This document shows positions 47,007-55,760 of a stretch of DNA of 64,000 nucleotides, in pieces. Below the pieces are notes generated by a model that was not told the origin of the DNA, ran no database searches, and worked only from the letters and a program-made list of their open reading frames with translations. Numbering within the stretch: the first letter of the stretch is position 1; every line of letters begins with the position of its first letter. The DNA comes from Bacillota bacterium (GTDB taxonomy: Bacteria > Bacillota > Limnochordia > Limnochordales > ZCTH02-B6). The stretch is from the NCBI GenBank assembly GCA_017577945.1, contig PKQS01000007.1, positions 248,001 to 312,000 on the forward strand, given 5' to 3'. The position numbers and the translations under genes were made by a program.

Positions 47007-49304
47007 GTGGCCATTGCGTTGAAGAAAGAGGAGGAACGGGTCGCTGGCGCGCCCGCACAGCAGGTGACGGGCTTTCTCAGCGGCAACGAAATGGCCGCGC
47101 TGGCGGCGCGGCAGATTAACTACCACGTGATGGGGTACTATCCCATCACGCCGTCGACGGAGATCGCGGAGCTGCTGAGCGCCGATGCGGCGCAGGGCAA
47201 GCACGACATCGTGATGATTCCGGCCGACGGCGAGCACGGCGCCGCGGGCATCTGCTACGGCGCTTCCACCGGCGGCGGCCGTGTGTTCAACGCGACCAGC
47301 GCCAACGGCTTGCTCTACGCGCTGGAGCAACTGCCGGTGCAGTCGGGCACCCGCTTTCCGATGGTGCTCAACTTGGTGACGCGGTCGGTCAGCGGCCCGC
47401 TGGACATCCGCGGCGACCACTCCGACTTGTACTTCGCGATTCACACCGGCTGGATCGTGCTGCTGGCGCGGGATCCGCAAGCGGTGTACGACATGAACGT
47501 CATGGCGCTGCGCATCGGCGAGCATCCCGACGTGCAGCTGCCGGTCATCGTGGCATACGACGGCTTCTTCACGAGCCACCAGAAGCGGCGTGTTCAATAC
47601 TTCGCCGAGGACAAGGTTGTCCAGGAGTTCCTCGGCCCCGTGCCGCCGCGCGTCACGGCGCTGGATCCGCGCAATCCGGTCACCATCGGCCCGTACATGA
47701 ACGACCCGGACCTGATCAACAACAAGTACCAGCTGCACAAGGCCATGGAGGCCGCGCGCCGGGTCATTGAGGAAGTGTTCGAGGAGTATGGGCGGCTGTC
47801 GGGTCGCCGCTATCCGGTCGTCGACCTGTACCGGATGGAAGACGCCGAAGTGGCGCTGTTCATCCTCAACTCGGCGGCCGAAACGGCCAAAGACGTGGCG
47901 GACCGGCTGCGGGAGCAAGGGCTGAAGGTGGGCGTCATCAGCCCCAACGTGCTGCGGCCCTTCCCGGCGGCGGAAATCCGTGAAGCGTGCCGGAACCTGA
48001 AGGCGCTGCTGGTGGCCGAACGGGGCGACTCGTACGGCTCCAACGGCGGCCCGATGACGCATGAAGTCAAGGCGGCGCTCAAGGACGACCCGAACAACAA
48101 GACCATCGTCTTGTCGAGGATCTACGGCTTGGGCGGCCGCGACTTCTACCACGACGACGCGGAAGCCATGTTCCGCCTGGCGCTGGAGGCGGCGGAAAAG
48201 GGCAAGGCCGACGTGCCGTTCGACTACTACGGCGTCACGCCGGGCACGCCGGAAAAGACGTTCGATCCCGGCACACCGCCGATTTCCAGGGAAGAAACCA
48301 CGGGCTTCATCAGCGTCACCGTCGACGAGAAGACGGGCCAGCTGAAGGTGACGGTGCCGCCGCCGCGCAAGCTGATGCAGAAGCCCAAGCGGCTGGCGCC
48401 CGGCCACGGCGCGTGCCCCGGTTGCGGCATCTTCCCGGCCATCAATCTCTTTCTGTCGGGCCTCGAAGGCGACGTGGTGGTGCTGTACCAGACCGGCTGC
48501 GCGATGGTCGTTACGACGGGCTATCCGTATACGGCGCACCGGGTCACGTACGTGCACAACCTGTTCCAGAACGGCGCCGCCACGTTGTCGGGCTTGGTGG
48601 AGATGTTCTACGAGCGCAAGCGCCGGGGCGAAATCGACGTGGGCGAGGACATCACCTTCGTCATGGTCACCGGCGACGGCGGCATGGACATCGGCATGGG
48701 CCCGGCCATCGGCACGGCGCTGCGCAACCACAAGATGATCATCCTCGAATACGACAACGAAGGCTACATGAACACCGGCAGCCAGCTGTCGTATTCGACG
48801 CCGCTGGGCCATGCCACGTCCACGTCGGTGGTCGGTCCGGCCAAGCGGGGCAAGACGTTCCACCACAAGGACACACCGCAGATTATGGCCGCGACCAACA
48901 TCCCGTACGTGTTCACGGGCACCGAGGCGTTCCCGCAGGACTTGCTGCGGAAAGCGGCCAAGGCGCAGTGGTACGCCAAGAACGAAGGCCTCGTCTACGG
49001 CAAGCTGCTCATCGCCTGCCCGCTGAACTGGCGGAGCGAGGAGAAGCTGGGCACGGCCATCGTGGAGGCGGCGGTGAACTGCTGCTTCTTCCCGCTGTAC
49101 GAGGTGGAGCGGGGCAAGACCCGGATCACCTACGACCCGGAGCAGAAGGGCAAGCGCATCCCGGTGGCCGAGTGGCTGAAGATGATGGGCAAGACGCGGC
49201 ACCTCCTGCAGCCCGAAAACGCCGACTTGCTGGCGGAGTTCGAGGCGGAAGTGGAGCGCCGCTGGCAACGGCTCAAGGCCAAGCACGAGCACCCGCTGCT
49301 GTAG
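47007..49304 (+). CDS. 2-oxoacid:ferredoxin oxidoreductase, fused alpha and beta subunit
   Basis: This 765-residue protein combines a PFOR alpha region (GYYPITPSTEIAELLSADAA, DGEHGAAGICYGASTGGGR, GDHSDLYFAIHTGWI) with a beta region. The beta region holds GHGACPGCGIFPAINLFLSG and the TPP motif GDGGMDIGMGPAIGTALRN followed by EYDNEGYMNTG. It oxidises a 2-ketoacid to acyl-CoA with CoA and TPP, probably pyruvate, but branched ketoacids are possible. GTG 47007 begins three bases after the gamma-delta gene. A strong hairpin terminator follows. Confidence 0.92.
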   Translation: MAIALKKEEERVAGAPAQQVTGFLSGNEMAALAARQINYHVMGYYPITPSTEIAELLSADAAQGKHDIVMIPADGEHGAAGICYGASTGGGRVFNATSANGLLYALEQLPVQSGTRFPMVLNLVTRSVSGPLDIRGDHSDLYFAIHTGWIVLLARDPQAVYDMNVMALRIGEHPDVQLPVIVAYDGFFTSHQKRRVQYFAEDKVVQEFLGPVPPRVTALDPRNPVTIGPYMNDPDLINNKYQLHKAMEAARRVIEEVFEEYGRLSGRRYPVVDLYRMEDAEVALFILNSAAETAKDVADRLREQGLKVGVISPNVLRPFPAAEIREACRNLKALLVAERGDSYGSNGGPMTHEVKAALKDDPNNKTIVLSRIYGLGGRDFYHDDAEAMFRLALEAAEKGKADVPFDYYGVTPGTPEKTFDPGTPPISREETTGFISVTVDEKTGQLKVTVPPPRKLMQKPKRLAPGHGACPGCGIFPAINLFLSGLEGDVVVLYQTGCAMVVTTGYPYTAHRVTYVHNLFQNGAATLSGLVEMFYERKRRGEIDVGEDITFVMVTGDGGMDIGMGPAIGTALRNHKMIILEYDNEGYMNTGSQLSYSTPLGHATSTSVVGPAKRGKTFHHKDTPQIMAATNIPYVFTGTEAFPQDLLRKAAKAQWYAKNEGLVYGKLLIACPLNWRSEEKLGTAIVEAAVNCCFFPLYEVERGKTRITYDPEQKGKRIPVAEWLKMMGKTRHLLQPENADLLAEFEAEVERRWQRLKAKHEHPLL

Positions 49305-49340
49305 GCGGCGTGACTGCGATTCCCTCCCGACGATGCAGGG

Positions 49341-49377
49341 GCGAAGGCGGCGCGATGCGCCGCCTTCGCCCTTTTGG
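49341..49377 (+). terminator. rho-independent terminator of the ferredoxin oxidoreductase operon
   Basis: GCGAAGGCGGCGC (49341-49353) pairs perfectly with GCGCCGCCTTCGC (49357-49369), followed by CCTTTTGG. Confidence 0.85.
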
Positions 49378-49413
49378 CGCGCTCAAGCTCTTTGTCGCGG
49401 CCAAGCCCTTTGC

Positions 49414-50835
49414 TTACTCGCCGGCAGGATCAAGGACGGCGCCCAGGAACAGCAGCGCACCTGTGGCGTCGTCGCGGATGACGAACAGGAACGGCCGATC
49501 CGCCTGGAAGCGGAACTGGTAAGCCGGCGCGCTGGTCACGCGGACCTCGACGGAGGTGACAGCCGCGGCTTCGGTGCCTTCCTCGTCTACCTTCAGCACG
49601 GACTGGTGAACGACGTCGCCGAGGTACAGATTGCGCTGGCCGCGAGCCGACTCGGCGGCCATGCGGCTGAAATCGGCCTGGCCGCCCCGGAACGCGATCC
49701 CCATGCCCAGCGCTTCCAGGGCGTCGTTGAGCTTTGCCTTGTAGGACACGTTAAGGCGCGGCAGGATCACCAAGCCTTCGGCGGGAGCGAAGCCGGCGAA
49801 TGCCTCGTTCAGTGTGTCGAGCGTGAGGTCTTGGGCCAAGGTGCCGAGGTCGGTGCCTTTCGGCGGCAAGAAGAAGTACATGGCCCAGCGCTCGCCGCCG
49901 TACGGCAGCCGCACGGCTTGGAAGCCGTTTTCGTAGTAGTCGATGCGACCGTCGCGCTGCATCATCGGCGCGAGCTTGGTCTCGCCCGACGGGAGGTGGA
50001 ACGGCCGCTCGCGCGTCTGCCGGGGATCGAACGGCGTCGACCAGGCGCCCTTGAAATAGACGGCGTTGATCAGCAGCATGACTTGATCGGGGTCCAGCGC
50101 GTCGACGACGGCCGGAACCAGTCCTCCGGTCGCGTCGCTAACCCAGCCGTTGATGCGCCGCACGCTTTCGGGTGCCTCGAAGTCGAGGCCTTCCGCCACG
50201 GCCCGATACAAGCGCTTGCTTTGTTGCAGAAACTCTTGGCTCAAGGCTACTTCGCGGCGGTGCCAGACGGCGTTGGCGATGGTCAGCCGCACGGCTTCGC
50301 CGCCTGCGCCGGCGAGCAGCTCGTCGAGCAAGGTCGCGTTGGCCCCGTGGACGTCGTCCCGCTTCAGGCCCCTCTGCAACAGCGGCTGAAGCTGCAGCGC
50401 CTCGGCCATGGCCGCTTCCGTTTCCCCGGCCGCGCCGTTCCACGCCATGCCGAGCGCCAGCGCGACGCTGACCGGGGAGAGGACGACGTTGCCGTCTCCG
50501 CCGACCGGCTCTGCCAGGAGTTGCTGGAAGAGGAGCAGGCCTAAGCGATTATGGGCTGCGATTACGGCCGCAGGCATGGCGGTCATCTCCTCGCTGGCCT
50601 CGCGCTCACGGCTCGGGGCGGGTTCGGCCTCTGGCGCCGGCGGGGCGCCCTTTCCCGGTCCCGCGGTTTCGGCCGGGGCCGATTCTGGACTGCCTTTCGA
50701 CGGGCCGGTGGACGAAGGCTTTGAACCCGCGCAGGCCGCGAGCAGCAGCGCCGGCAGCAGAAGGAGTAGGGCGAAAGTTGTCGAACGCTTTGTAAAAATT
50801 CCCAACCGACGGGCGGACCAGGCGTGCTCGCGCAT
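49414..50835 (-). CDS. serpin family lipoprotein
   Basis: This 473-residue secreted serpin has a type II signal with lipobox LLAACAG, so it should be lipid-anchored outside the cytoplasmic membrane. A Pro/Ser/Glu-rich linker leads to a full serpin fold (NVVLSPVSVALALGMAWNGA, INAVYFKGAWSTPF, AMYFFLPPKG). The reactive-loop hinge EEGTEAAAVTS is of the inhibitory type, and FLFVIRDDATGALLFLGAV ends the domain. It probably inhibits serine or cysteine proteases; the scissile bond is near VRVTSAP. ATG 50835 follows GAGGTG. Gene neighbours give no target. Confidence 0.92.
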   Translation of the reverse strand: MREHAWSARRLGIFTKRSTTFALLLLLPALLLAACAGSKPSSTGPSKGSPESAPAETAGPGKGAPPAPEAEPAPSREREASEEMTAMPAAVIAAHNRLGLLLFQQLLAEPVGGDGNVVLSPVSVALALGMAWNGAAGETEAAMAEALQLQPLLQRGLKRDDVHGANATLLDELLAGAGGEAVRLTIANAVWHRREVALSQEFLQQSKRLYRAVAEGLDFEAPESVRRINGWVSDATGGLVPAVVDALDPDQVMLLINAVYFKGAWSTPFDPRQTRERPFHLPSGETKLAPMMQRDGRIDYYENGFQAVRLPYGGERWAMYFFLPPKGTDLGTLAQDLTLDTLNEAFAGFAPAEGLVILPRLNVSYKAKLNDALEALGMGIAFRGGQADFSRMAAESARGQRNLYLGDVVHQSVLKVDEEGTEAAAVTSVEVRVTSAPAYQFRFQADRPFLFVIRDDATGALLFLGAVLDPAGE

Positions 50836-51012
50836 CGTGTGCACCTCAAACAGCAGAATGAAAGTCTTAATCGCTACAATCATCATAACACACGCCGCCG
50901 GCCGCGCGGGGGCGCTGCGGCATGCTCCGGCCCGCGGCGGGATAGGAGATATTGGAACCCGTTCCACCAGGCGAGGAGGCGAGCAGCCGTGCAGCATCGT
51001 TGGTAGCCGAGT

Positions 51013-52638
51013 TTGGCGGCGGTGTTCGCGGTGCTATTCGCGGCCGCGGGGCTGGCGGGAGCGGGGCTTGAGCCGGCTTGGGCGCAACGTGCCGCGCCGG
51101 CGGGCGGCGGGGCGTCGGTGCCGCAGTACGGGGGCACGTTCGTCAAGTCGCTGAATTACGGCGACCCCGGCAGCCTGGATCCCATCGTCAAGAACGAAGT
51201 GGCGGCCTTGATGGTCGTCATGAACTTGTTTGACCGGCTGGTCAAGGTCGATCCGGTCACGGGCCAGATCGAGCCGATGCTGGCCGAGCGCTGGACCATC
51301 TCCGACGACGGGCTGACCTACACGTTCTACTTGCGCGACGACGCCAAGTTCCACAACGGCCGGCCCATCACGGCCGAAGACGTCAAGTACACCCTGGAGC
51401 GGCTGAGTCACCCGGCTAACGCGTCGCCGCGCATCAACTTGCTGGTGGGCGTCGCCGGGCTCGAAGAGTTCCAGGCCGGGCTGGCCGGCGAAATCGTGGG
51501 ATTGCAGGTTGTCTCGCCGTACGAGTTCGTCATCCGCCTGAAGGAGCCGAAACCGACCTTGCTGCACGACGTGGGCGACCCGATGGCGGGGATCGTGCCG
51601 CGGGAGGAAGTGGAGCGGCTGGGCTTTGACTTCGGCCGCCGGCCGGTGGGCAGCGGGCCCTTCAAGTTCGTCAGCTGGCGGTCGGACGACGAGATCGTGC
51701 TGGAAGCGAACCTGGACTACTGGGCGGGCCGGCCGTATCTGGACCGGGTCGTCTTCCGCATCATGCGGGAGGAGGCGACGCGGGACGCGGAGTTCATGGC
51801 CGGCAACCTGGACGCGATGACCATCGGCGAGGCGCAGTACGCCCGCTACTCGCGGGATCCTTTCTGGTCGCAGCACCTCATCGAGGTGCCGGAGCTGTTC
51901 ACGCGGGCGCTGTTCCTCAACAACCGCGTGCCGCCGCTGGACAACGTGCTGGTGCGGCAGGCGCTCAACTACGCCATCGAAAAGCGCCTCATCGTGGAGC
52001 GGGTGCTGAGCAACAAGGCGTATCCCGCGACGGGACCGCTGCAGTCGTCGAGCCCGGCCTTCAATCCCGACTTGGTGGGGTACCCGTATGACCCAGAACG
52101 GGCGCGGGCGCTCCTGCGGCAGGCGGGCTACCCGAACGGCTTCGAGCTGGAAGTGCTGGCCACCGCCTCGGGCTCCGTGGTGGTGGAGGCGCTGATGGGC
52201 TTCTTGGCCGACATCGGGGTGAACGTGCGCATCGTGCGGCTGGAGAGCACGACGCTGTTCGAGCGGGTGCGGGCCGGCGACTACATGGCGGCTTATTATT
52301 CCACCGGCGGCGAGCTGGACCCGATTTCGTTCCTGGCGGCGCGGCTGCACACGCGCAACCACGGGGCGGCGGGCAACTCCACGTGGTACGCGAACCCGGA
52401 GGTGGACCGGCTCCTGGACGAGGCGCTGCGCACCACGGATCCGGCGCGGCGCATCGAGCTGGCGCGGCGGGTGGAAGAGATCGTGGTGGCCGACGCGCCG
52501 TGGGTGTTCCTCAACTACAATAAGGCCGTCATGATGCACCAGCCGTGGGTGCACGGCCTGCAGCCCGTGCCGACGGACATCGACTTCCAGGATCTGTCGA
52601 AGGTCTGGATTGACACGAACATGCGAAGGAGCCGCTGA
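51013..52638 (+). CDS. peptide/nickel-type ABC transporter substrate-binding protein, start region disrupted
   Basis: This is a family 5 extracellular solute-binding protein of about 541 residues (GLEPAWAQ signal end, YGGTFVKSLNYGDPGSLDPI, WTISDDGLTYTFYLRDDAKF, GSGPFKFVSW). The best start by ribosome site is GTG 50989 (GAGGAGG nine bases upstream), but its frame meets TAG at 51004-51006 after five codons (MQHRW), then continues into the signal peptide. TTG 51013 is the first start after that stop and has no ribosome-binding sequence. Either the TAG is an error or mutation, or expression is reduced. Two permease genes follow directly. Confidence 0.85.
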   Translation: MAAVFAVLFAAAGLAGAGLEPAWAQRAAPAGGGASVPQYGGTFVKSLNYGDPGSLDPIVKNEVAALMVVMNLFDRLVKVDPVTGQIEPMLAERWTISDDGLTYTFYLRDDAKFHNGRPITAEDVKYTLERLSHPANASPRINLLVGVAGLEEFQAGLAGEIVGLQVVSPYEFVIRLKEPKPTLLHDVGDPMAGIVPREEVERLGFDFGRRPVGSGPFKFVSWRSDDEIVLEANLDYWAGRPYLDRVVFRIMREEATRDAEFMAGNLDAMTIGEAQYARYSRDPFWSQHLIEVPELFTRALFLNNRVPPLDNVLVRQALNYAIEKRLIVERVLSNKAYPATGPLQSSSPAFNPDLVGYPYDPERARALLRQAGYPNGFELEVLATASGSVVVEALMGFLADIGVNVRIVRLESTTLFERVRAGDYMAAYYSTGGELDPISFLAARLHTRNHGAAGNSTWYANPEVDRLLDEALRTTDPARRIELARRVEEIVVADAPWVFLNYNKAVMMHQPWVHGLQPVPTDIDFQDLSKVWIDTNMRRSR

Positions 52639-52646
52639 CCGCCGGC

Positions 52647-53591
52647 ATGGGTTCGGTCGCACGGTTCGTCGCACGCCGCGTGCTGCTGATGGTACCGGTC
52701 CTGGTCGGCATCACGCTGGTCATTTTCGTGCTGATGAACGTGGTGCCCGGCGACCCGCTGTACGCGCTCATCGACGAGCGGGCCGCCGGGCTCGACCCGG
52801 CCGTGGCGGAGCAGTTGCGGCGTCAGTGGGGGCTGGACCAGCCGCTGCCGATCCAATATGTGCGGTTCTTGCTCAACGCCGTGCAAGGGGACCTGGGGCG
52901 ATCGTTCATCAGCCGGCGGCCGGTGACGGAGGCGGTGGCGGAGCGGTTGGGGGCCACGTTCAAGCTGGGGCTGGGAGCGCTGGCGGTGGCGCTGGCGCTC
53001 GGGCTGCCGGCGGGCATCGTGGCGGCGGTGCGGCGGGGAACGTGGGTGGATACGGCCAGCATGATGGCGGCTACGGCGGGCGTGTCGCTGCCGGTGTTCT
53101 GGCTCGGGATGCTGCTCATGTACTGGCTGGCCGTGCGCTGGCAGTGGCTGCCGCCGTCGGGGTACGGCGGCGGGGAGCTGCGGTACTTGGTGCTGCCTTC
53201 CCTGACGCTGGGCTTGCCGGTAGCCGCGGTCATCGCCCGGGTGACGCGATCCGCGATGCTGGAGGTCTTGCGGCAAGACTACGTCACCACGGCCCGCGCC
53301 AAGGGGCTGGGCGAGGGCCGGGTCGTGCTGCGGCACGCGCTGGCCAACGCGCTCATTCCCATCGTCACCATCGTGGGCGTGCAGGCCGGCAACCTGTTGA
53401 CGGGCGCGGTGGTGACGGAAACGGTGTTCAACTGGCCGGGGCTGGGGCGGCTGCTCATCGACTCCATCGGCCGGCGGGACATGCCCCTCGTACAAGGAGC
53501 CGTGCTCGTCATCGCCGTCCTTTTCGCCCTAGTCAACTTGATCGTGGACATCCTCTATGCGTTTATCGACCCGCGGATTCGCTACCAGTAA
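52647..53591 (+). CDS. ABC transporter permease (DppB/OppB type)
   Basis: This 314-residue permease has six membrane segments and is homologous to DppB: RRVLLMVPVLVGITLVIF, NVVPGDPLYAL, the EAA-loop region DYVTTARAKGLGEGRVVLRH and the C-terminal YAFIDPRIRY. It forms the inner-membrane channel with the downstream DppC-like protein. It starts eight bases after the binding-protein gene. No ATPase genes are adjacent. Confidence 0.94.
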   Translation: MGSVARFVARRVLLMVPVLVGITLVIFVLMNVVPGDPLYALIDERAAGLDPAVAEQLRRQWGLDQPLPIQYVRFLLNAVQGDLGRSFISRRPVTEAVAERLGATFKLGLGALAVALALGLPAGIVAAVRRGTWVDTASMMAATAGVSLPVFWLGMLLMYWLAVRWQWLPPSGYGGGELRYLVLPSLTLGLPVAAVIARVTRSAMLEVLRQDYVTTARAKGLGEGRVVLRHALANALIPIVTIVGVQAGNLLTGAVVTETVFNWPGLGRLLIDSIGRRDMPLVQGAVLVIAVLFALVNLIVDILYAFIDPRIRYQ

Positions 53592-53695
53592 CGCCGGGAC
53601 GCGGGTGCTGCCGGCGGCCGGCGCGGCGGGCCGGGGCACGGGCGGGGCGCCGGCGCTGGCCGGAGCGTAGGCGCGAGGAGGTACCTTCAGGAGTG

Positions 53696-54604
53696 ATGGC
53701 CTCGCGAAACAGGGTGGCGCCGGCAAGGGCTGGCGGGCTTGCGGGCGGAGCGCCGCCGCGGGCATCGCGCACAGGACTGTATCCAATTCGGGCCATGCTG
53801 CGCCGCCCGGGACCCCTTCTTGGCTTCCTCTTGCTGCTTCTGGTCGTCGCGCTCGCCGTCCTGGCGCCTTTCGTGTCTCGTTACGATCCGACGCGCAACA
53901 ACTTGCTGGAGTCGCTGGAGGCGCCGTCTGCAAAACACTGGATGGGTACGGATTTGCTGGGAAGGGACGTGTTCGCCCGGGTGGCGTACGGGGCGCGGGT
54001 ATCGCTGTCCGTGGCCGTCGCGGTGCAGCTGGTGTCCGTCGCCATCGGCACGGCGCTGGGCCTCGCGGCCGGCTACTTCGGCGGCCGGGTGGACGACGTG
54101 GTCAGCGCGCTGACCACCGTCGTGCAGGCGTTTCCAGGCTTGCTGTTCGCCATCGCGGTCATGGCGGTGCTGGGGCCCAACCTGGAGAACGTGCTCATCG
54201 CCCTGGCGCTCGTCGGCTGGCCCACGGTGGCCCGCCTCGTGCGGGGCGAGACGCTGGCGGTGAAGGAGCAGCTGTTTGTAGAAGGGGCCCGCGCCGTGGG
54301 CGCCGCGGACGTGTACATCGTGCTGCGCCACGTGCTGCCCAACTGCCTGGGGCCCATCGTCGTGGTTGCGACGCTGGGCTTGGGAGGCGTGGTGTTGTCC
54401 GAAGCGACGCTGAGCTTCTTGGGCCTGGGAATTCAGCCGCCCATGCCCAGTTGGGGTTCCATGCTGGCCGAGTCCCGCAGCCGCGTCGTGGACGCTCCGT
54501 GGCTGATGGTTTTCCCGGGCCTGGCCATTTTCGTCACCGTGCTCGCCTTCAATCTCTTAGGCGACGGGCTGCGGGACGCCCTCGATCCAAGGTTGCGGGA
54601 ATAG
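53696..54604 (+). CDS. ABC transporter permease (DppC/OppC type)
   Basis: This 302-residue permease is homologous to DppC: HWMGTDLLGRDVFARVAYGARVS-type N-terminal motif (GTDLLGRDVFARVAYGAR), the EAA loop FVEGARAVGAADVYIVLRHV, and LSFLGLGIQPPMPSWG. The N-terminus carries an extra Arg/Ala-rich segment before the first span. ATG 53696 is tentative, with AGGAGGT 13 bases upstream. It ends the cluster; the next gene is on the opposite strand and the expected DppD/DppF ATPases are absent. Confidence 0.93.
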   Translation: MASRNRVAPARAGGLAGGAPPRASRTGLYPIRAMLRRPGPLLGFLLLLLVVALAVLAPFVSRYDPTRNNLLESLEAPSAKHWMGTDLLGRDVFARVAYGARVSLSVAVAVQLVSVAIGTALGLAAGYFGGRVDDVVSALTTVVQAFPGLLFAIAVMAVLGPNLENVLIALALVGWPTVARLVRGETLAVKEQLFVEGARAVGAADVYIVLRHVLPNCLGPIVVVATLGLGGVVLSEATLSFLGLGIQPPMPSWGSMLAESRSRVVDAPWLMVFPGLAIFVTVLAFNLLGDGLRDALDPRLRE

Positions 54605-54670
54605 GTCGCGGCGGGACAAGGGGAAGCGGGGCGCGGCCGCCGCCCCCCCTTCGCGCGCCGCAACCGCCCG

Positions 54671-55417
54671 TCACCCTGCTGTGCGCCGCTCCGCCGCCTG
54701 CTGGGCGTGTTCGCGGCACAAGGCTTGCAGCGTACGGAACAGCGGCCGGTGCGTGAGCGGCGGAATCATCGGCAACAGCCCGCGCAGCTTGGCGACGATG
54801 GTTTCGTACGATAACTCCACGTCTGCAATTTCGACCAGCGTGTATTGCTGGCGGAGACAGGCCAGCGCCTTGCGGGCGTCCAGGCTCTGCTGGCGCTTGA
54901 GATCGCTCTTTCCGTCCGGAAACGTTGCTTCTTCATAATGCTGGCGTCCCTGAAAGTCGATGGCCACCCGCCAGTGCGGGTAAATGCGGTCAAACTCGGG
55001 CGGCGCGTCGCCCGGCCCGGCGGCTGCCCACGACGGACGCGCGTTGTCCAGAAAGTGGTCGTCGTCGACCAGCAGGTCGAGAAACGCCTTCAGCAGCTGC
55101 TCGCCGCGGCTCGGCACGGCGTCGAACCAGCGCTCCAACTCGGCGGCCACCAGCCGTTCGACCTCCAGCGGCATAAACGGCACGTACACGAGGCTGCGCT
55201 GTTTCGGGATGCGGAAGGGGTAGACCCAGTCGCGCTCCCGCAGCTCCACCATGGCCCGGCGAACCGTAGCGTACGGAATGCCGAGCCGTTCCGCATACTC
55301 CTTCGTCGTCCCTTTCCGTCCCGACCGCATGGCGAGGTACAGCAGCTTGCTGGTGCGCGGCAGGCGGTGGTCGCTGAGGACGTATTTCGGCAGCAGCCCG
55401 TTGAGCAAGACCCGCAC
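54671..55417 (-). CDS. winged-HTH protein with C-terminal Vsr/DUF559-like nuclease fold
   Basis: This 248-residue protein pairs two regions. Residues about 18-70 form a GntR/winged-helix-like DNA-binding segment (RTSKLLYLAMRSGRKGTTKE, YAERLGIPYATVRRAMVELR). Residues about 140-205 resemble the PD-(D/E)XK fold of Vsr/DUF559 proteins: HWRVAIDFQGRQHYEE with Asp154 and His160, then DLKRQQSLDARKALAC and YTLVEIADVEL. It could be a nuclease or an inactive DNA-binding regulator. GTG 55417 has GGAGG upstream. Two tandem 15-bp repeats lie just before it, suggesting autoregulation. The family is not recognised with certainty. Confidence 0.68.
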   Translation of the reverse strand: MRVLLNGLLPKYVLSDHRLPRTSKLLYLAMRSGRKGTTKEYAERLGIPYATVRRAMVELRERDWVYPFRIPKQRSLVYVPFMPLEVERLVAAELERWFDAVPSRGEQLLKAFLDLLVDDDHFLDNARPSWAAAGPGDAPPEFDRIYPHWRVAIDFQGRQHYEEATFPDGKSDLKRQQSLDARKALACLRQQYTLVEIADVELSYETIVAKLRGLLPMIPPLTHRPLFRTLQALCREHAQQAAERRTAG

Positions 55418-55760
55418 GTTGCCACCTCCGGCGTGTTGTTGTGCTGCAAAACGTTGTGCTGCAAACCATTGTCGGCTCCGGGCTGCGCCTGTTCGTCGTT
55501 CATTTTGCAGTATTTTTCGCCGGTATCCCGAAAAAATGGGGCCGGGTCCGCGGCTGAACGTCCCCGGCGACCACGAGGCGGCCTGTGTGGGGGGTGACGC
55601 GGCACGGGGGAGTAGTCGGTGGAGTTTCGATTTCGTGTTCCCTTGATTCACCGTTTATGAAGGACCGCGCCCTGTCGGCCTCGTATACAGCACATTGTTC
55701 GTTTAAGGGAACTTGAAACACTTTGAATAATGGTGAGTGCATCGGCAGAGGGGTCGCAGC
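55418..55760. other. 343-base intergenic region between divergent genes
   Basis: It contains the 15-bp repeats near the winged-HTH gene, AT-rich stretches near 55500-55520 and 55690-55735 that may hold promoters, and no supported gene. No clear -35/-10 pair with standard spacing was found for the plus-strand operon. Confidence 0.5.
55438..55467. repeat. tandem 15-bp repeat upstream of the winged-HTH gene
   Basis: GTTGTGCTGCAAAAC (55438-55452) and GTTGTGCTGCAAACC (55453-55467) differ at one base. A related TTTTGCAG occurs in the opposite sense near 55502. This is a possible operator for the adjacent DNA-binding protein. Confidence 0.55.
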
